A stretch of DNA of 64,000 bases from Erinaceus europaeus. Taxonomy: Eukaryota; Chordata; Mammalia; Eulipotyphla; Erinaceidae. The notes under the pieces are model-generated. The model did not search any database. It saw only the letters and a program-made list of their open reading frames with translations, and was not told where the DNA came from. Location: assembly GCF_950295315.1 (NCBI RefSeq), contig NC_080181.1, positions 39,833,375-39,897,374 of the forward strand, in the 5' to 3' direction. Shown piece after piece: positions 43,530 through 55,224 of this stretch. Position 1 is the first letter of the stretch, and every line of letters starts with the position of its first letter. The position numbers and the translations under genes are program-made.

Positions 43530-43553
43530 GGTCCAGATGATAATATTACTTTT

Positions 43554-43877
43554 AAGGTTTCATAGACTTGTAATGTATTTCCCTCTTTAAACATTCATTT
43601 AGCTATCCTTTGATCAGCTGCTGATTTGTTACATTTATTCATCGATATAATGTTCCTAAAGTGTCTTTTTGTCTTACTCGACTCAATCAGAAAAGTTTCT
43701 ATTCCACAAAATTATTTTGATAAACTCAGCAGCTGACTCTGAGACTGATTTTAGGTGGACAGTGCCAACAGGTTTACTCTAGGTTGAATATACTAGTATT
43801 GGCTAAAATAATGCACTATAGTTTTCAGATTTTTAAGAGTCTGTTAACCATTTGAGATTGATCTGAAATTTGATTCA
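43554..43877. other. No recognisable feature
   Basis: Unassigned; no repeat or gene seen. Confidence 0.4.
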
Positions 43878-43879
43878 AA

Positions 43880-44098
43880 TTCTTATTTTTATTTATTTAT
43901 TTATTTTTCCTTTACTGGGGGATTAATGTTTTACATTCGACAGTAAATACAATAATTTGTACATACATAACCTTTTTCAGTTTTCCACATAACAACACAA
44001 CCCCCACTAGGTCCTCTGTCATCTTTTTCCAGAACCTGTATTCCTCCAACCCACCCACCCCAGAGCCCTTTACTTTGGTGCAATATATCAACCAAGTT
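43880..44098 (-). mobile_element. L1 3' end, 5'-truncated, with TSD
   Basis: T-rich tail, 'actgggggattaatgttttac', 'ttttccacataacaacac', 'cactaggtcctctgtc'. The repeat 'ttcttatttttat' occurs at both ends (about 43881 and 44098). Confidence 0.85.
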
Positions 44099-44319
44099 CT
44101 TATTTTTATAAATAATAAAATTTATTCATTTAGCAAGTACTTACTATGCACCTTTATTTAAAACACTTTTTATCTTAATCTTGACTCAGATAATTGCAGT
44201 TAGTAAAATAAATTTCCACAGTCCCTCCACTAACTCTCCCTAAGTGTTACCTTATATGTCCATGGATAAATTTGTCAAAACTTTTTAAAAAATTAGCAAT
44301 TTACTAAACTCTATGTTTT

Positions 44320-44600
44320 TTAAACAGTTTTTTTAAATAATGTTTTATTAGTGATTTAAAAATGATTGCCAAGATTGTGGTATAACAGGGCTACAATTTC
44401 ATACAATTCCCACCACCAGCATTCCAAATCCCCTTCCCTCCACTGGAAGTTTCCCTTTTCTTTATCCCTCTGGGAGTATGGACCAAAGATCTTTATGGGG
44501 TGGAGAAGATGGGAGTTCTGTCATGGGGAAAGGCTCTGGGGATGTGAGCTTTCAGGACACAATGGTGAGGTATTATGTCCTTTTTCTGTTCTTCACATTA
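44320..44600 (-). mobile_element. Family T relative (old)
   Basis: A reverse copy: 'ttttattagtgatttaaaaa', 'aattcccaccaccagcattcc', 'ccctctgggagtatggacc', 'ttcaggacacaatggtgagg'. It resembles 5400-5990 most closely. Confidence 0.65.
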
Positions 44601-45090
44601 TGGTTAGTTTTATGTATCCTTAGTCTTCTCTAGTCTGATATATTTGCTCAGTCCTTTCTAATATTTTGTGACCTTTGCAATTCAACTGGATACTGGCCAC
44701 AATTTGAGTTGATCAGCTTTTTATCTGGTATCTCATGGTTAGACTGAGGTTACAATTTTGGTTAATGCATCATATCAGGTTAGCCCTTATTACATATTGA
44801 CCACTTCATTAGAATGGTCTTTACTGGGGCTTCCATTATAAAGTCACTATTTCCCCTTTTATAATTAATAAGTGTTCAAGAAGGTCATGCAGATATTTCA
44901 CTTATGGTATATGGGAAAATACATGAATTGGTAAAGGAGTTGTTTTAATTCAAGATGCTGTAAGAAACACTACAGAATAAGTAAATTGAACAACAAATAC
45001 TAATTTTTGTAAATATATAAATATGTGGTCTCAGATAATTACATAAACATGTGAAATGACTTATTAATTAAAATTCAAAATCAACTGAGA
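44601..45090. other. No recognisable feature
   Basis: Unassigned, AT-rich. The first ~150 bp may be an unrecognised continuation of the preceding repeat. Confidence 0.35.
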
Positions 45091-45103
45091 CTCAGTTCTT
45101 TTA

Positions 45104-45357
45104 AAAAAATATTTATTTATTTATTCCTTTTAGTTGCCCTTGTTTTATTGTTGTAGTCGTTGTTGGTTAGGACAGAGAGAAATGGAGAGAGGAGGGGAAG
45201 ACAGAGAGGGGGAGAGAAAGATAGACACCTGCAGACCTGCTTCACCACTTGTGAAGTGACCCCTCTGCAAATGGGGAGCCGAGAGCTCGATCTGGGATCC
45301 ATTAAGCCGGTACTTGTGCTTTGTGCCACCTGTGTCTAACCCGCTGCACTAACTCCC
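45104..45357 (-). mobile_element. SINE-A with TSD
   Basis: A reverse copy: 'tttattccttttagttgccc', 'ggacagagagaaatggagag', 'gagagctcgatctgggatcc' (B box), head 'ccgctgcactaactccc'. Flanked by 'actcagttctttt' near 45091 and 45358. Confidence 0.93.
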
Positions 45358-45370
45358 AACTCAGTTCTTT

Positions 45371-45766
45371 TTAATAGTCTTTTTTTTTGGCTTGCAATTA
45401 CTGTGTTATTTGTTCACAAAGCTTTTAGTGGACTTAAGGGCAATTAGAAAGATATCTAGCTGCCTTCGTCTTCTTTTAAGGGCATTAGCCCCATCATGAG
45501 GGGCTTATTCTCATAATGTAGTTAAATCAAATTATCTTCCAAAGGTCATGCTTGTAAATAACATTACATTTGGCATTAAGGCTATAATGATCTTGGGAGG
45601 ACTCAAGTATTCAGTCCATAACAGTGACTGAATGTCAAATACCTGGGTAAAATATATTCAAGAAGAAGAAAATCACTGGAAAACTTTTAGGCATACAAGA
45701 ATCTAGGTGGTCTGAGAATACAGGAAGTTTAATGTAATAGGAAAGAAAGAAGCAGAAAGGAGCCTT
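45371..45766. other. No recognisable feature
   Basis: Unassigned sequence between two insertions. Confidence 0.4.
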
Positions 45767-45782
45767 AAGAGTTAACCAGAAG

Positions 45783-46509
45783 CTGATTATGGGCCCCAGA
45801 TCACATCAAATTGATGGGGTTTACAATCAGCAATAGTTATACCCCTTTTCCATATTAGGGAGCTACTCTTTTCCCTGATCCAGCTTTCTGGTCCTTTGAC
45901 ATGACATCAACTCCCCAGACAATAACTTGGGTCCACCTGCATATCAGATTTCAGGCTCAGGGGAAAAAAGAAAAGGGAAAAAAAACTGGTATAGCCACAG
46001 GCCCTTTGGAATATAACTAAAATATACCTACTAGCTATCTACAAAATGGTGGACTCCCAACTTTTCATCTGCACTATTCCAGCCTTTAGGTCCATGATTG
46101 GTCAACAATTTGTTTGGCTTTGTATGCTAATTCTCTTGTCAACCACCAGTTTCCAGATGCTAGCATTACGCTGACCAGACTTCCCTATACAGACAACCCC
46201 ACCAATGTGTCATGGAGCTCCTCCTCCCCAGAGCCCTTCCCCACTAGGGAAAGAGAAAGACAGGCTGGGAGTATGGATTGACCTGTCAACACCCATGCTC
46301 AGCAGGGAAGCACTTACAGAAGCCAGATCTTCAATGCATCCCACAATGACCTTGGGTCCATACTCCCAGAAGGTTAAAGAATAGGAAAGCTATCAGGGGA
46401 GGGGAAGTGATACAGAGCTCTGGTGGTGGGAATTGCATGAAGTTGTACCCCTCTTATCCTATGGTTTTGTCAATGTTTCTTTTTTACAAATAAAAAATTA
46501 AAAAAAAAA
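45783..46509 (+). mobile_element. Family T element, 727 bp, 16-bp TSD
   Basis: Starts 'ctgattatgggccccagatc' and ends 'cctatggttttgtcaatgt' plus poly(A). A perfect 16-bp TSD, 'aagagttaaccagaag', is at 45767-45782 and 46510-46525. It is a 5'-truncated relative of the 55484-57172 copy, starting at the equivalent of about 56510. No ORF. Confidence 0.92.
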
Positions 46510-46525
46510 AAGAGTTAACCAGAAG

Positions 46526-47300
46526 AAAAAAAGAAGCACAGAGAGCCCTATAAGTCATACTAAAAAAAGAGTTTTTGAGAAGGGGAGTAGACAGATTGAA
46601 CATAGGTTTCTATGCATAATGTAATATTAGTTGCTGCATGAAGAATACACTCTTGCAATAGAATGAGGATAAGTAGACTAGGGGACTATATAGCAGTCCA
46701 GATAAAAAGTGAAGTCAGCTAAGATCAAGACTGTATAAACTGTAGTTATCAGATGTAGTTGCACTCTTTATGTATGTTGATGTAGTGCCTATATAGTTGT
46801 CCAATGAACTAGATATTGGATATATACAAAAGAGAGTTGAGATTTTGTTCTGATAAATTTGTAAGCAATAGCAGCTATCATCAGTTCAAACTGGGAAGTT
46901 TATGCAGAGCAGACTTAGGCAGCAGATCAGAGCCTCCACTGGCTTATTTCTTTGTTTAATGTTTTAACAGTGGGTTTTAAAATTATTAGATTTCAAGATG
47001 TAATTTCAAAGGAAATTAGAAGAATGTATAAGTCGCTGCCCTTAGCATCAAAGTCCTATGCCCACCCCCAAAATTCTCCAGAATCTTTATAATTCTCACA
47101 CACAAAGTCTAAGAGACATCTTGGTTACCTTTTTCTTTCTTTCTTTTTAACCTGAAACTTTGTTTTAGTTATTTATATTCAGTAATATGAAAAAATGATA
47201 CAGTAATTGTTTTCACCTCTTTACTTTTTTCACCTAATAAAGTCACTTCTAGTCCCATTCATTTTGTCTCTAATGATACAATCTCATCTTAAAAAATAAA
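46526..47300. other. No recognisable feature
   Basis: Unassigned AT-rich sequence, no gene signal. Confidence 0.4.
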
Positions 47301-47304
47301 AATA

Positions 47305-47610
47305 GGGAGTTGGGCTGTAGCGCAGCGGGTTAAGCACAGGTGGCGCAAAGCACAAGGACCAGCATAAGGATCCCAGTTCGAGCCCCGGCTCCCCACCTGC
47401 AGGGGAGTCGCTTCACAGGCGGTGAAGCAGGTCTGCAGGTGTCTATCTTTCTCTCCTCCTCTCTGTCGTCCCCTCCTGTCTCCATTTCTCTCTGTCCTAT
47501 CCAACAACGACGACAACAACAATAATAACTACAACAATAAAACAAGGGCAACAAAAGGGAATAAATAAAATAAAAAATAAAAAAATAATAAAAAAAAATA
47601 AAAATAAAAA
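47305..47610 (+). mobile_element. SINE-A, near consensus
   Basis: A box 'tagcgcagcgg', B box 'agttcgagcc', 'cttcacaggcggtgaagcagg', 'tgtcctatccaacaacg' and an A-rich tail. Both polymerase III boxes are intact, so it is one of the youngest SINEs in the window. Confidence 0.96.
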
Positions 47611-47828
47611 AACTCACAAGACAGTATAACATTGACTATATAGAAGACTTACTTACTATTGATTTTCTTCTCAAAATTCCAAGCCCTTTTTATTATTCCT
47701 TTCTCTCTAATCTTAGACTCTTAGACATCTCAAAGATGAGTGTGGAAATGGTGGTGAGCAGTAATTTAGTACTTGCTTTATAACAAACATGGCTTTTTAC
47801 CTTGGACACATGTTCCCATGTAATCATT
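47611..47828. other. Target-site flank, no feature
   Basis: Short unassigned sequence. Confidence 0.4.
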
Positions 47829-47842
47829 GAAATGATATTATG

Positions 47843-49137
47843 TAGGGCACCAAAGTAAAAACCCTGTGGTGAGCGGTAGACATGCAGCTTGCTGGGCCAG
47901 TGGGGTGTGGGAGTGGGTGGGAGGGATGGGTCACAGTCTTTTGGTGGTGGGAATGGTGTTTATGTACACTCCTAGTAAAATGTAGTCATATAAATCACTA
48001 GTTAATTAATACGAGAGGGGGAAAATTAATTGTATGTCTCGAAGTTTTTCAAAACGCAAACTGAATCTTTTTAATATATAGGCTATGTAATTGATATGTA
48101 GACTCTCTCAAAAGCCTAGACCAAGTAGATCAGAAGCAACCAATAGCACACCTATACACAAGATACTGGGTACTATACAGCAAACCCTAACAAAAGGACT
48201 TTTCAAAGTTAACCCAATTACCAAATAATGTGATGATAACATTAACTATCCATTGTCTTTTTGAACTCTAAGACAGCAGGAACCTCACATCTCCACTATA
48301 GAGCCTCTACTTCCCCCAGTCCTGGAACCATTGGATAGGGCCCACTTTCCCGTATGCCTCTCCCAATCTATATCAAATAATATTGCATCTGCCGATCACA
48401 ACCTAACCAACACAACGATTGCCACCTCAACATGCTTCACTTCAGACTGTGTCCAGAGACTTCATGAGTGGAATGACAACCCTTCAGCTTCATTACTCGG
48501 GTGAGACCTTTCCTTTCATAGTATACTCTAGTTCCATCTCAGGTGGTTCACTTTCTAACAAAGTCCCAAAACCTAGATATACACCAGTTTCTGTGAGAGA
48601 GAGCATATGTTCACGTGTATCCGTAAACTACTGCAAAATATATACCTGAAAGCAGAAGTACACTAGAGTCTGCAGTGAGTACCCCCCCTAACACTTCCTC
48701 TCCACTATTCCAAGCTTTGGGTCCATGATTGCTCAACAATTTGTTTGGCTTCGTATGTTAACTCTCTTTTCAGTCACCAGGTTCCAGATGTCATCAGGAT
48801 GCCAGTCAGGCTTCCCTGAAGACCCCACCAATGTGTCCTGGAGCTCCGCTTCCCCAGAGACCCATCCTACTAGGGAAAGAAAGAGGCAAACTGGGAGTAT
48901 GGACTGACCAGTCAATGCCCATGTTCAGCGGGGAAGCAATTACAGAAGCCAGACCTTCTACCTTCTGCAACCCACAATGACCCTGGGTCCATGCTCCCAG
49001 AGGGATAGAGAATGGGAAAGCTATCAGGGGAGGGGTTGGGATATGGAGATTGGGTGGTGGGAATTGTGTGGAATTGTACCCCTCCTATCCTATGGTTTTG
49101 TTAATTAATCCTTTCTTAAATAAAAAAGAAAAAAAAA
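47843..49137 (+). mobile_element. Family T element with alternative head, 1295 bp, 14-bp TSD
   Basis: A perfect 14-bp TSD 'gaaatgatattatg' at 47829-47842 and 49138-49151 defines the unit. From about 48700 to the A-rich end it matches the family T tail ('gctcaacaatttgtttggc', 'gaccctgggtccatgctccc', 'cctatggttttgttaatt'). The first ~860 bp ('gggcaccaaagtaaaaaccc' onward) differ from the heads at 26196 and 55484. The longest open stretch is under 80 codons and not shared, so it appears noncoding. L1 machinery is the likely mover. Confidence 0.9.
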
Positions 49138-49164
49138 GAAATGATATTATGAGGTAGAAACTTT

Positions 49165-49340
49165 TTAAAAATATTTTTATTTATTTTATTTTAATGAGAG
49201 AGTATAGAGAGTGTGTGAGAGAGAAATATAGAGAGAAAGATACAGAGAGAAATAAAAGAACTGCTCAGCTCTGGTTTATAGTGGTGCCGAGGATTAAATT
49301 AGAGGCCTCAGAACCTCATGGACAAAAGTATTTTTAATAT
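49165..49340 (-). mobile_element. SINE-C
   Basis: Reverse copy: 'atttattttaatgagagag' tail, 'actgctcagctctggtttatag', 'ggattaaattagaggcctc' (decayed B box). Confidence 0.8.
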
Positions 49341-49369
49341 ATATTCATTGTTTCTTAATTTGTTATGAC

Positions 49370-49515
49370 AAAGGGCTGGGGAGATAGCATAATGGTTATG
49401 CAAAAGACTTTTATGCATGAGGCTCCAAGGTCCCAGGTTCAATCCCCAGCACCATCACAAGCCAGAGTTGAGCAGTGCTCAGATCTTTTGTGTCTTATCT
49501 TTCTCATTAAAATAA
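49370..49515 (+). mobile_element. SINE-C
   Basis: Head 'aagggctggggagatagc', A box 'tagcataatgg', B box 'ggttcaatcc', 'gccagagttgagcagtgctc' and an A-rich tail. With the reverse copy just upstream it forms an inverted pair. Confidence 0.9.
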
Positions 49516-49519
49516 AATA

Positions 49520-49735
49520 TTAAAAACTTTGATAGGACAGAGAGCAACTGAAAGAAGCAAGGATAAGGAGAGAGAAAGAGAGATACCTATAGTACTGATT
49601 CACCACTTCAGAAGCTTCCCTCCAGCAGGTGGCGAGTGGGGGCTTGAACCTGGGTCCCTGTACATGATAATATATGCTCTCAACCAGGTTTGCCATATTT
49701 TACACAATAATTATGCTATCTCCTGAGCCCCTGAG
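49520..49735 (-). mobile_element. SINE-B
   Basis: Reverse copy: 'gataggacagagagcaactg', 'gattcaccacttcagaagc', 'ggggcttgaacctgggtccc' (B box), 'caaccaggtttgccat'. The head region is disturbed by about 30 extra bases. Confidence 0.85.
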
Positions 49736-49935
49736 GTAAATACTTTTAAGAAGGCAGTGAAGATATTCATGTAAGACTTCCAGAGTTGTATTTATAGTTA
49801 AATCATCTGTAATCTGAGCTTCCCTAACACAACAAATATTACGATAAATTTAATAGCAATCTTCATCAAAGCATGGCTGATATTTCTGAGGGGGCGTTAT
49901 TATATGAAGGTGAGTAGATGAGAGGCAAGTTTTCT

Positions 49936-50254
49936 TTTCTTTTTTTTTTGAAGATATCAAATATTTATTTTAATTCTAATCAATTTTTCCCAGAAGCCCC
50001 TTCCCATATATATTTTTTAAATTTATTTTTTATTTAAGAAAGGATAAATTAACAAAACCATAGGGTAGGAGGGGTACAACTCCACACAATTCCCACCACC
50101 CAATCTCCATATCTCATCCCCTCCCCTGATAGCTTTCCCATTCTCTATCCCTCTGGGAGCATGGATTGTGGATTGCAGAGGGTGGAAGGTCTGGCTTCTG
50201 TAATTGCTTCCCCACTGAATATGGACGTTGACTGGTCGGTCCATGCTCCCAGTA
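49936..50254 (-). mobile_element. Family T element, 5'-truncated, with apparent 3' transduction
   Basis: A perfect 16-bp TSD 'gagaggcaagttttct' lies at 49920-49935 and 50255-50270. On the minus strand the unit reads family T from 'atggaccgaccagtcaacg' to 'cctatggttttgttaatttatcc' and an A-rich run. It then continues about 70 bp of unrelated sequence before a second poly(A) tract next to the TSD. Confidence 0.87.
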
Positions 50255-50270
50255 GAGAGGCAAGTTTTCT

Positions 50271-50464
50271 AATAGAAGATTTCTACAGAAAGTGAGTCCA
50301 CTGTAAAATCCATAATATGAAGATCCAGAAGAATTATCGGGGAAAGAATTTAAAATATACATAATCAGAACACTTAGAGGAATCACAAATACCCAGCATA
50401 CATAAGAAAGCTTAAAATCTAAACAAAGTAATACAGGCATCAAAGAATGTTTGCCAAAGAGAGT
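50271..50464. other. No recognisable feature
   Basis: Short unassigned stretch. Confidence 0.4.
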
Positions 50465-50640
50465 GAAACTCTATATATTGCATTTGATTTGTCATGTGCC
50501 TGACCCAGGTTTGAGTCTGGCTCCCACAACACTGGAGGAAACTTTGTTGCTATGGTGTCACATTCCATCTCCAGAGTCCTTTGTTGTAGTACAACATAAC
50601 AAGTCCAGTCCAAGTTTTACTTTGGTTTTCCCTTTTTGTC
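50465..50640. mobile_element. SINE-C head remnant and old L1 3'-end text
   Basis: 50465-50560 shows 'gacccaggtttgagtctggctccc' like a SINE head on the plus strand. 50575-50640 ('agagtcctttgttgtagtac') resembles reversed L1 3' UTR. Both are short and uncertain. Confidence 0.4.
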
Positions 50641-50644
50641 CTTT

Positions 50645-50835
50645 AAAATATGTTTTTATTTACTTATTATTGGATAGAGGCAGACAGAACTTGAGAGTAG
50701 AGGGGAAGCAGAGAGACACATGCAGCCTTGCTTTAGCACTCATGAAGCTTTCCCCCTGCAGTTGGGGACCAGGGACTTAAACCTGGGTCCTTCTACACTC
50801 TAATGTGTGCAATTAACCAGATACACCATCACCTG
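50645..50835 (-). mobile_element. SINE-B
   Basis: Reverse copy: 'ggatagaggcagacagaacttg', 'cttgctttagcactcatg', 'gggacttaaacctgggtcc' (B box), head 'cagatacaccatcacctgcccc'. Confidence 0.9.
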
Positions 50836-50839
50836 CCCC

Positions 50840-50955
50840 CTTTCTTAAGTTCTATCTATGACTGAGATCATATGGTATTTATCTTTCTCATTTTGACTTC
50901 TTTCACTTAACATGATTCTTTAATTTTCAATGAATCTATTACCATTCCATTTTCA
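50840..50955 (-). mobile_element. Old L1 3'-UTR fragment
   Basis: 'gagatcatatggtatttatc' and 'cttctttcacttaacatgattc' are reversed L1 3'-end text; short. Confidence 0.55.
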
Positions 50956-52690
50956 AACTCTGCTAAATGTTTAATTTCATCAATTCCATGTACTTAAAGA
51001 AAGCTTAAAAGATTGTACACACTTTTCTCCCACCTTTATGAACTCACACTTCCAGATAGTACTATCCTTTCATGGTAGCCACAACTTGCCTTCTGGTGCA
51101 TTCTGGGAATGGATATCCTGCAGGCTTGAACATACTACATTAAGTTACTTTTGATTAGAACAGCATGTTGTCAAAAAACTTCCAGAGAAAAAGGAAATAC
51201 ATTTACTCAACCCTTAAGTTTACTAGATAATTTTTCTGGGTTTAAGATTCGGAGTAATTTTTTCTTGGAAGTACATTTTTTTCTATATTTGTTCCTTTTG
51301 ATTTTGCAGTTGTACAAAACCAGCTTTGTTCTTAATCCTCTGCATCTAACTTATTTTTGTTCTCAAAAATCTTTGACTCCCCCCCAGAATTGTGATATTT
51401 CAAATTATTAGGCTTGTATTTTTATCAGTTGATTTTATTGAGTAGTTTATTACCCTCTCTAATTTGAAATTTGTGCATTTCAATTTGAAGAATTTTCCTT
51501 AAAGACTTAAAAAAATATTTAAAAGAAAAATTTTAAACTTTTTTTCTGAAAACTGTTTTACAGAATTTGGGCCTCCTAAAATTATTCTGTAAATGTCTTA
51601 ACGTTTTTTTCTTTTATCGCACATATGCTTCACTTATCAAGAGATGTCTCCTTATTTCCAACATATTTGTGAAGTTTTGTGTAGCTATTAATTTTAATTC
51701 ATAAGAGTTCTTTCATGCCTTTAAAACATATATTTAAAATCAAAATCCTGTTCTTTATTTGATGTAATAATACCTTTCATTTTCTTTTATTTCTAAGGGT
51801 ATCATAATAATAGCTTTATTATGTGTCTGTGCCTTCAAGTAGCTCTCACCCAATTGATAGGTTTTAACTGTTTTCTTTGATGCAAGGGACTCCCACCCAT
51901 TAGCTTGTTATTCTTGTTACCTGCTCTTATTTAGTGATGATCCACCAAGATAGTGATTGGGATACGTGTGCATGAAACAGACAGTGGCGGGGGTGGGAGG
52001 GGTTTACAAAGTACAAATGGGATGACATTGCCATTGGGGAGACCTTGATCTCTTTGATAGTAAGTTCTCCTCAGTCCATCCAGAATTCCTACAAAAGTTT
52101 TTATCATCTGTCTGGAGTGCTGAGTTTTATAGCAAATGGGGAAAGAGAGCTAAGGAGTTCAACACCTGCTACACAAAATGTTCACGTTGCATCTCCCTGT
52201 TTTGAGGACTATATAATTGTCCTCTATTTTAACTGTTCTAGATGCCCTAAGTCAAGTGATTCTATATGCTACTATCCTAAGGACTCTTTTGAAATGATTA
52301 TCTAGTTGTTTGGAGGCAGGGGCAGGGGGAGAGAAAGAGAGACAGAGACAGGCAGAGAAGAGAGAAAGCTTGAGATGGAAGAGGTATTTTGTAATACAAC
52401 GGTTTCGTAAACATGCTTTTTATCAATCTCATTTATTTGATTTTACTTTCAAAGCCATCTGAATGCTTCTAATTCCTGAGGCTTTTAGCAATTCGAAGCT
52501 GAAACGAGCTTTTTCCCTTGCTGTCTGTCACTTTAGGATTAGGATGTGGTTTTCTCAGTTTTCTCTAAATCCCTTTTCTTGCTTCTCTTTTATAGTTTTA
52601 GTGATATGATTTTCACTCCTGTATGTTTTATCCTAGGACCTATTCTTAATATTTAAAGTATCTCACTCTCTTGTTGGAGAGTGAGCTTCT
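50956..52690. other. No recognisable feature
   Basis: 1.7 kb of AT-rich unassigned sequence with a purine-rich stretch at about 52312-52370. No conserved frame was seen. Confidence 0.4.
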
Positions 52691-52691
52691 G

Positions 52692-53145
52692 TGGAGTCCA
52701 AGTAGTAGCATACCCAGTTAAGTGCACATAGTACTATATGCAAAACCCAGGTTCAAGCCCCAACTCCCCACTTGCCAGCAGAGATACTTCATGAAGCAGG
52801 TCTGCAGGTGTCTTTCTCTCTCTTTATTTTTATTTATTATTGGATAGAGATAAAGGGAAGGAAGTAGAGGACAGAGACCAAGAGACATATGAAGCTCCAC
52901 TTCACCATTTGTGAAGCTTTTCCCCTGCAGGTGAAGACCAGGGGATTGAACCCAGGTCCTTGCACACCATACTGTGTATACTTAAGCAGATGCACCACCA
53001 CCTGCCACCTCTCTCCCCCTCTAACTACCCCTCTCCTCTCAATTTCTTTATGTCCTAGAGGATAAAATGGGGGGGGGCTACCAGGAGTGGTGGGTTTGTA
53101 GTGCTTCAAGGAGCCCCAGTGATAACCTTGGAGGAAAGAAAAAAA
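52692..53145. mobile_element. SINE-A (+) split by SINE-B (-)
   Basis: SINE-A on the plus strand begins at 52692 ('gttcaagccccaactcccc', 'gaagcaggtctgcaggtgtct'). It is broken near 52825 by a reverse SINE-B (to about 53010, ending 'gcaccaccacctgcc') and resumes 'ctctccccctctaact...tatgtcctagagg' with its 3' module to 53145. Confidence 0.88.
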
Positions 53146-54369
53146 AGTTTCTGTGAAAAAAATGTGAAGAAATGCATTTAAGCATGTGTCTAGTTAGTTT
53201 TTCATAGGGAAGTACTATCTGAAAATTGTGTAGTGATAGCTTAAAATTGAATAATGTAATAGATCTCCAGAATATCTGTCATTGCTAAGTATCTGTATTT
53301 ACTATACAACAGTATTGCATTTTCAAGGTAACTCTAGATTACAACACAGTCTACCACTGTTTGTCCCAGTATCTATGAGAGTAAATCAAGGCAGTACAGC
53401 AGAAAAATCAGGAAAATGTTTTGAAATTTTTATTGTTAGGATACTTTCCCCTTTTGGCCAAATAGCATAAAAGAAAATGTGAGCTGTTTGGTGTATGTGA
53501 ACTTGTGGGGCATGGTCCTTACCAATGCAAATGTGACAGTTTAAGAACAACTTTCAGGGACTGGGAGATTAAAAGACCATCTGAAATGCTGTTGTCAATC
53601 TTATTCCATAGGATCATGAATAAGGACAAACATACAAGTTAAATCAAATTAGACCAGCAGAGGAGAGTTAGTTTAATTCTTCACTCACATTTGGCAGCTG
53701 CTTCTTGTTCAACATCTGTCAAGTCTAGTTACCACCAATTCCAAGAGGCATTTCTAATTCACTCTCAATTTCACATAAGAATGAGAGGTTAGGTAACATA
53801 GCTAGTTGGAGTGTGATACAGACATGTGTAAAATACCAAGAAGTGTATGTGGCTATATTTCATTTCAAATCCAGTTTTTTCTGTTCACACAGTAAAAATA
53901 CCACTTGAATAGATCTCTCTCACTTGAGCTTACATTTTGGCAGGCCTTGGTGTGTATATTATCTTTCTGATCTGAAAACATCTTAGAACTATTTAGCACA
54001 TTCTAGCAAAAATGTGCATTCTTGAACAATTTCCTCTTGTCTAAAAATCTGGCTAAATTTAAAGAATCTGGGCAGCATGGGGGCCAATAAATAGAATTCA
54101 GATGCTTAGTCCCACTGGAATGTATTGAAAATCTCATCATGTCCCCAAATTAGTTTCACATCTTTATACCCAGACAAATTCTCCAAACTGAAGCCCATTT
54201 GAGGACATCATTTGAGATAATAATTTCCTTACTTTCCAGCAGATTAAGGTAATTTCAATAGCTATTTCTACAGGCAAAGGGTAGATAGACCATATGTAAG
54301 GTGAGGGAGAATGATAGGTGGGAAGTAAAGAGTGGGGAGAGAATGGTTTCCCAATAGGCACTGAACTCT
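53146..54369. other. No recognisable feature
   Basis: 1.2 kb unassigned sequence. No exon or repeat could be supported. Confidence 0.4.
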
Positions 54370-54945
54370 CCAACCCTGACACCATCTACCCAGATAATAA
54401 CTTTGGCCCACCTGTCAGGCTTAGGCAAAAATTACTAAAAGTCATGGGTCCCTTGGAATATATATCTAAAATAGATCTACTTACTAGCTTTTTCCAAAAT
54501 GGAGATCTCATATCTTATCTGCTATATTCTTGCCTTTAGGCTCCTGATATTAAACAACTTATTCTGTTTTATATGTTAATAGTTTTTAGCCACCAAGTTG
54601 TAGATGCTACCATAATGCTAACCTGACTTCCCTGGGCAGATGACTTTACCATTGTGTCCTAAAACCCCACCTCTCCAGAGCCCTGCCCCACTAGGGAAAG
54701 GTAGAGAAAGACTGGGGGTGTGGATGACCTGCCAGTGCCCATGTCCAGCGGAAAAGAAATTACAGAAACTAGACCTCTCACCCTCTGCACCCCATAATTA
54801 TCCTGGGTCTATGCTCCCAGAGGGGTAAAAGCTTTCAATGGAGGGGATGGGATATGGAACTCTTGTGGTGGGAATTGTACCCCTCTTATCCTACAATCTT
54901 GTTTATCATTATTAAATCAATAAAATACTTATTTATTAATATTAA
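54370..54945 (+). mobile_element. Family T element, 5'-truncated
   Basis: 'acaccatctacccagataat', 'gcaaaaattactaaaagtcatgg', 'gactttaccattgtgtcc', 'tcctgggtctatgctccc' and a diverged tail 'cttatcctacaatcttg'. More worn than the other copies; no clear TSD. Confidence 0.8.
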
Positions 54946-54966
54946 ATTATATATATATATATATTT
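54946..54966. repeat. (TA)n short run
   Basis: About ten TA units following the A/T-rich tail of the preceding element. Confidence 0.8.
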
Positions 54967-55224
54967 GCCATAAGGACTAGGAATGAAAATCTGGACCTTA
55001 TGCTCAAGAGTTCAATGTATTGAGTCCCTCTGGTCTTTGGCAGTAACTTCTTTTCTATGGACAAATGGATGTGAATTTTTCCCTCCTGTTAGCAGAAAAA
55101 AAGGAAGGACCAAGAATAATAACAATTAGATACAAAGAAAAAGTAGGGAATTCCATGGTCATTACCCACCAATACAGACTTATTTGAGAAAAAAAAGCAA
55201 TCAAAATAGATCTATGTCACTTCA

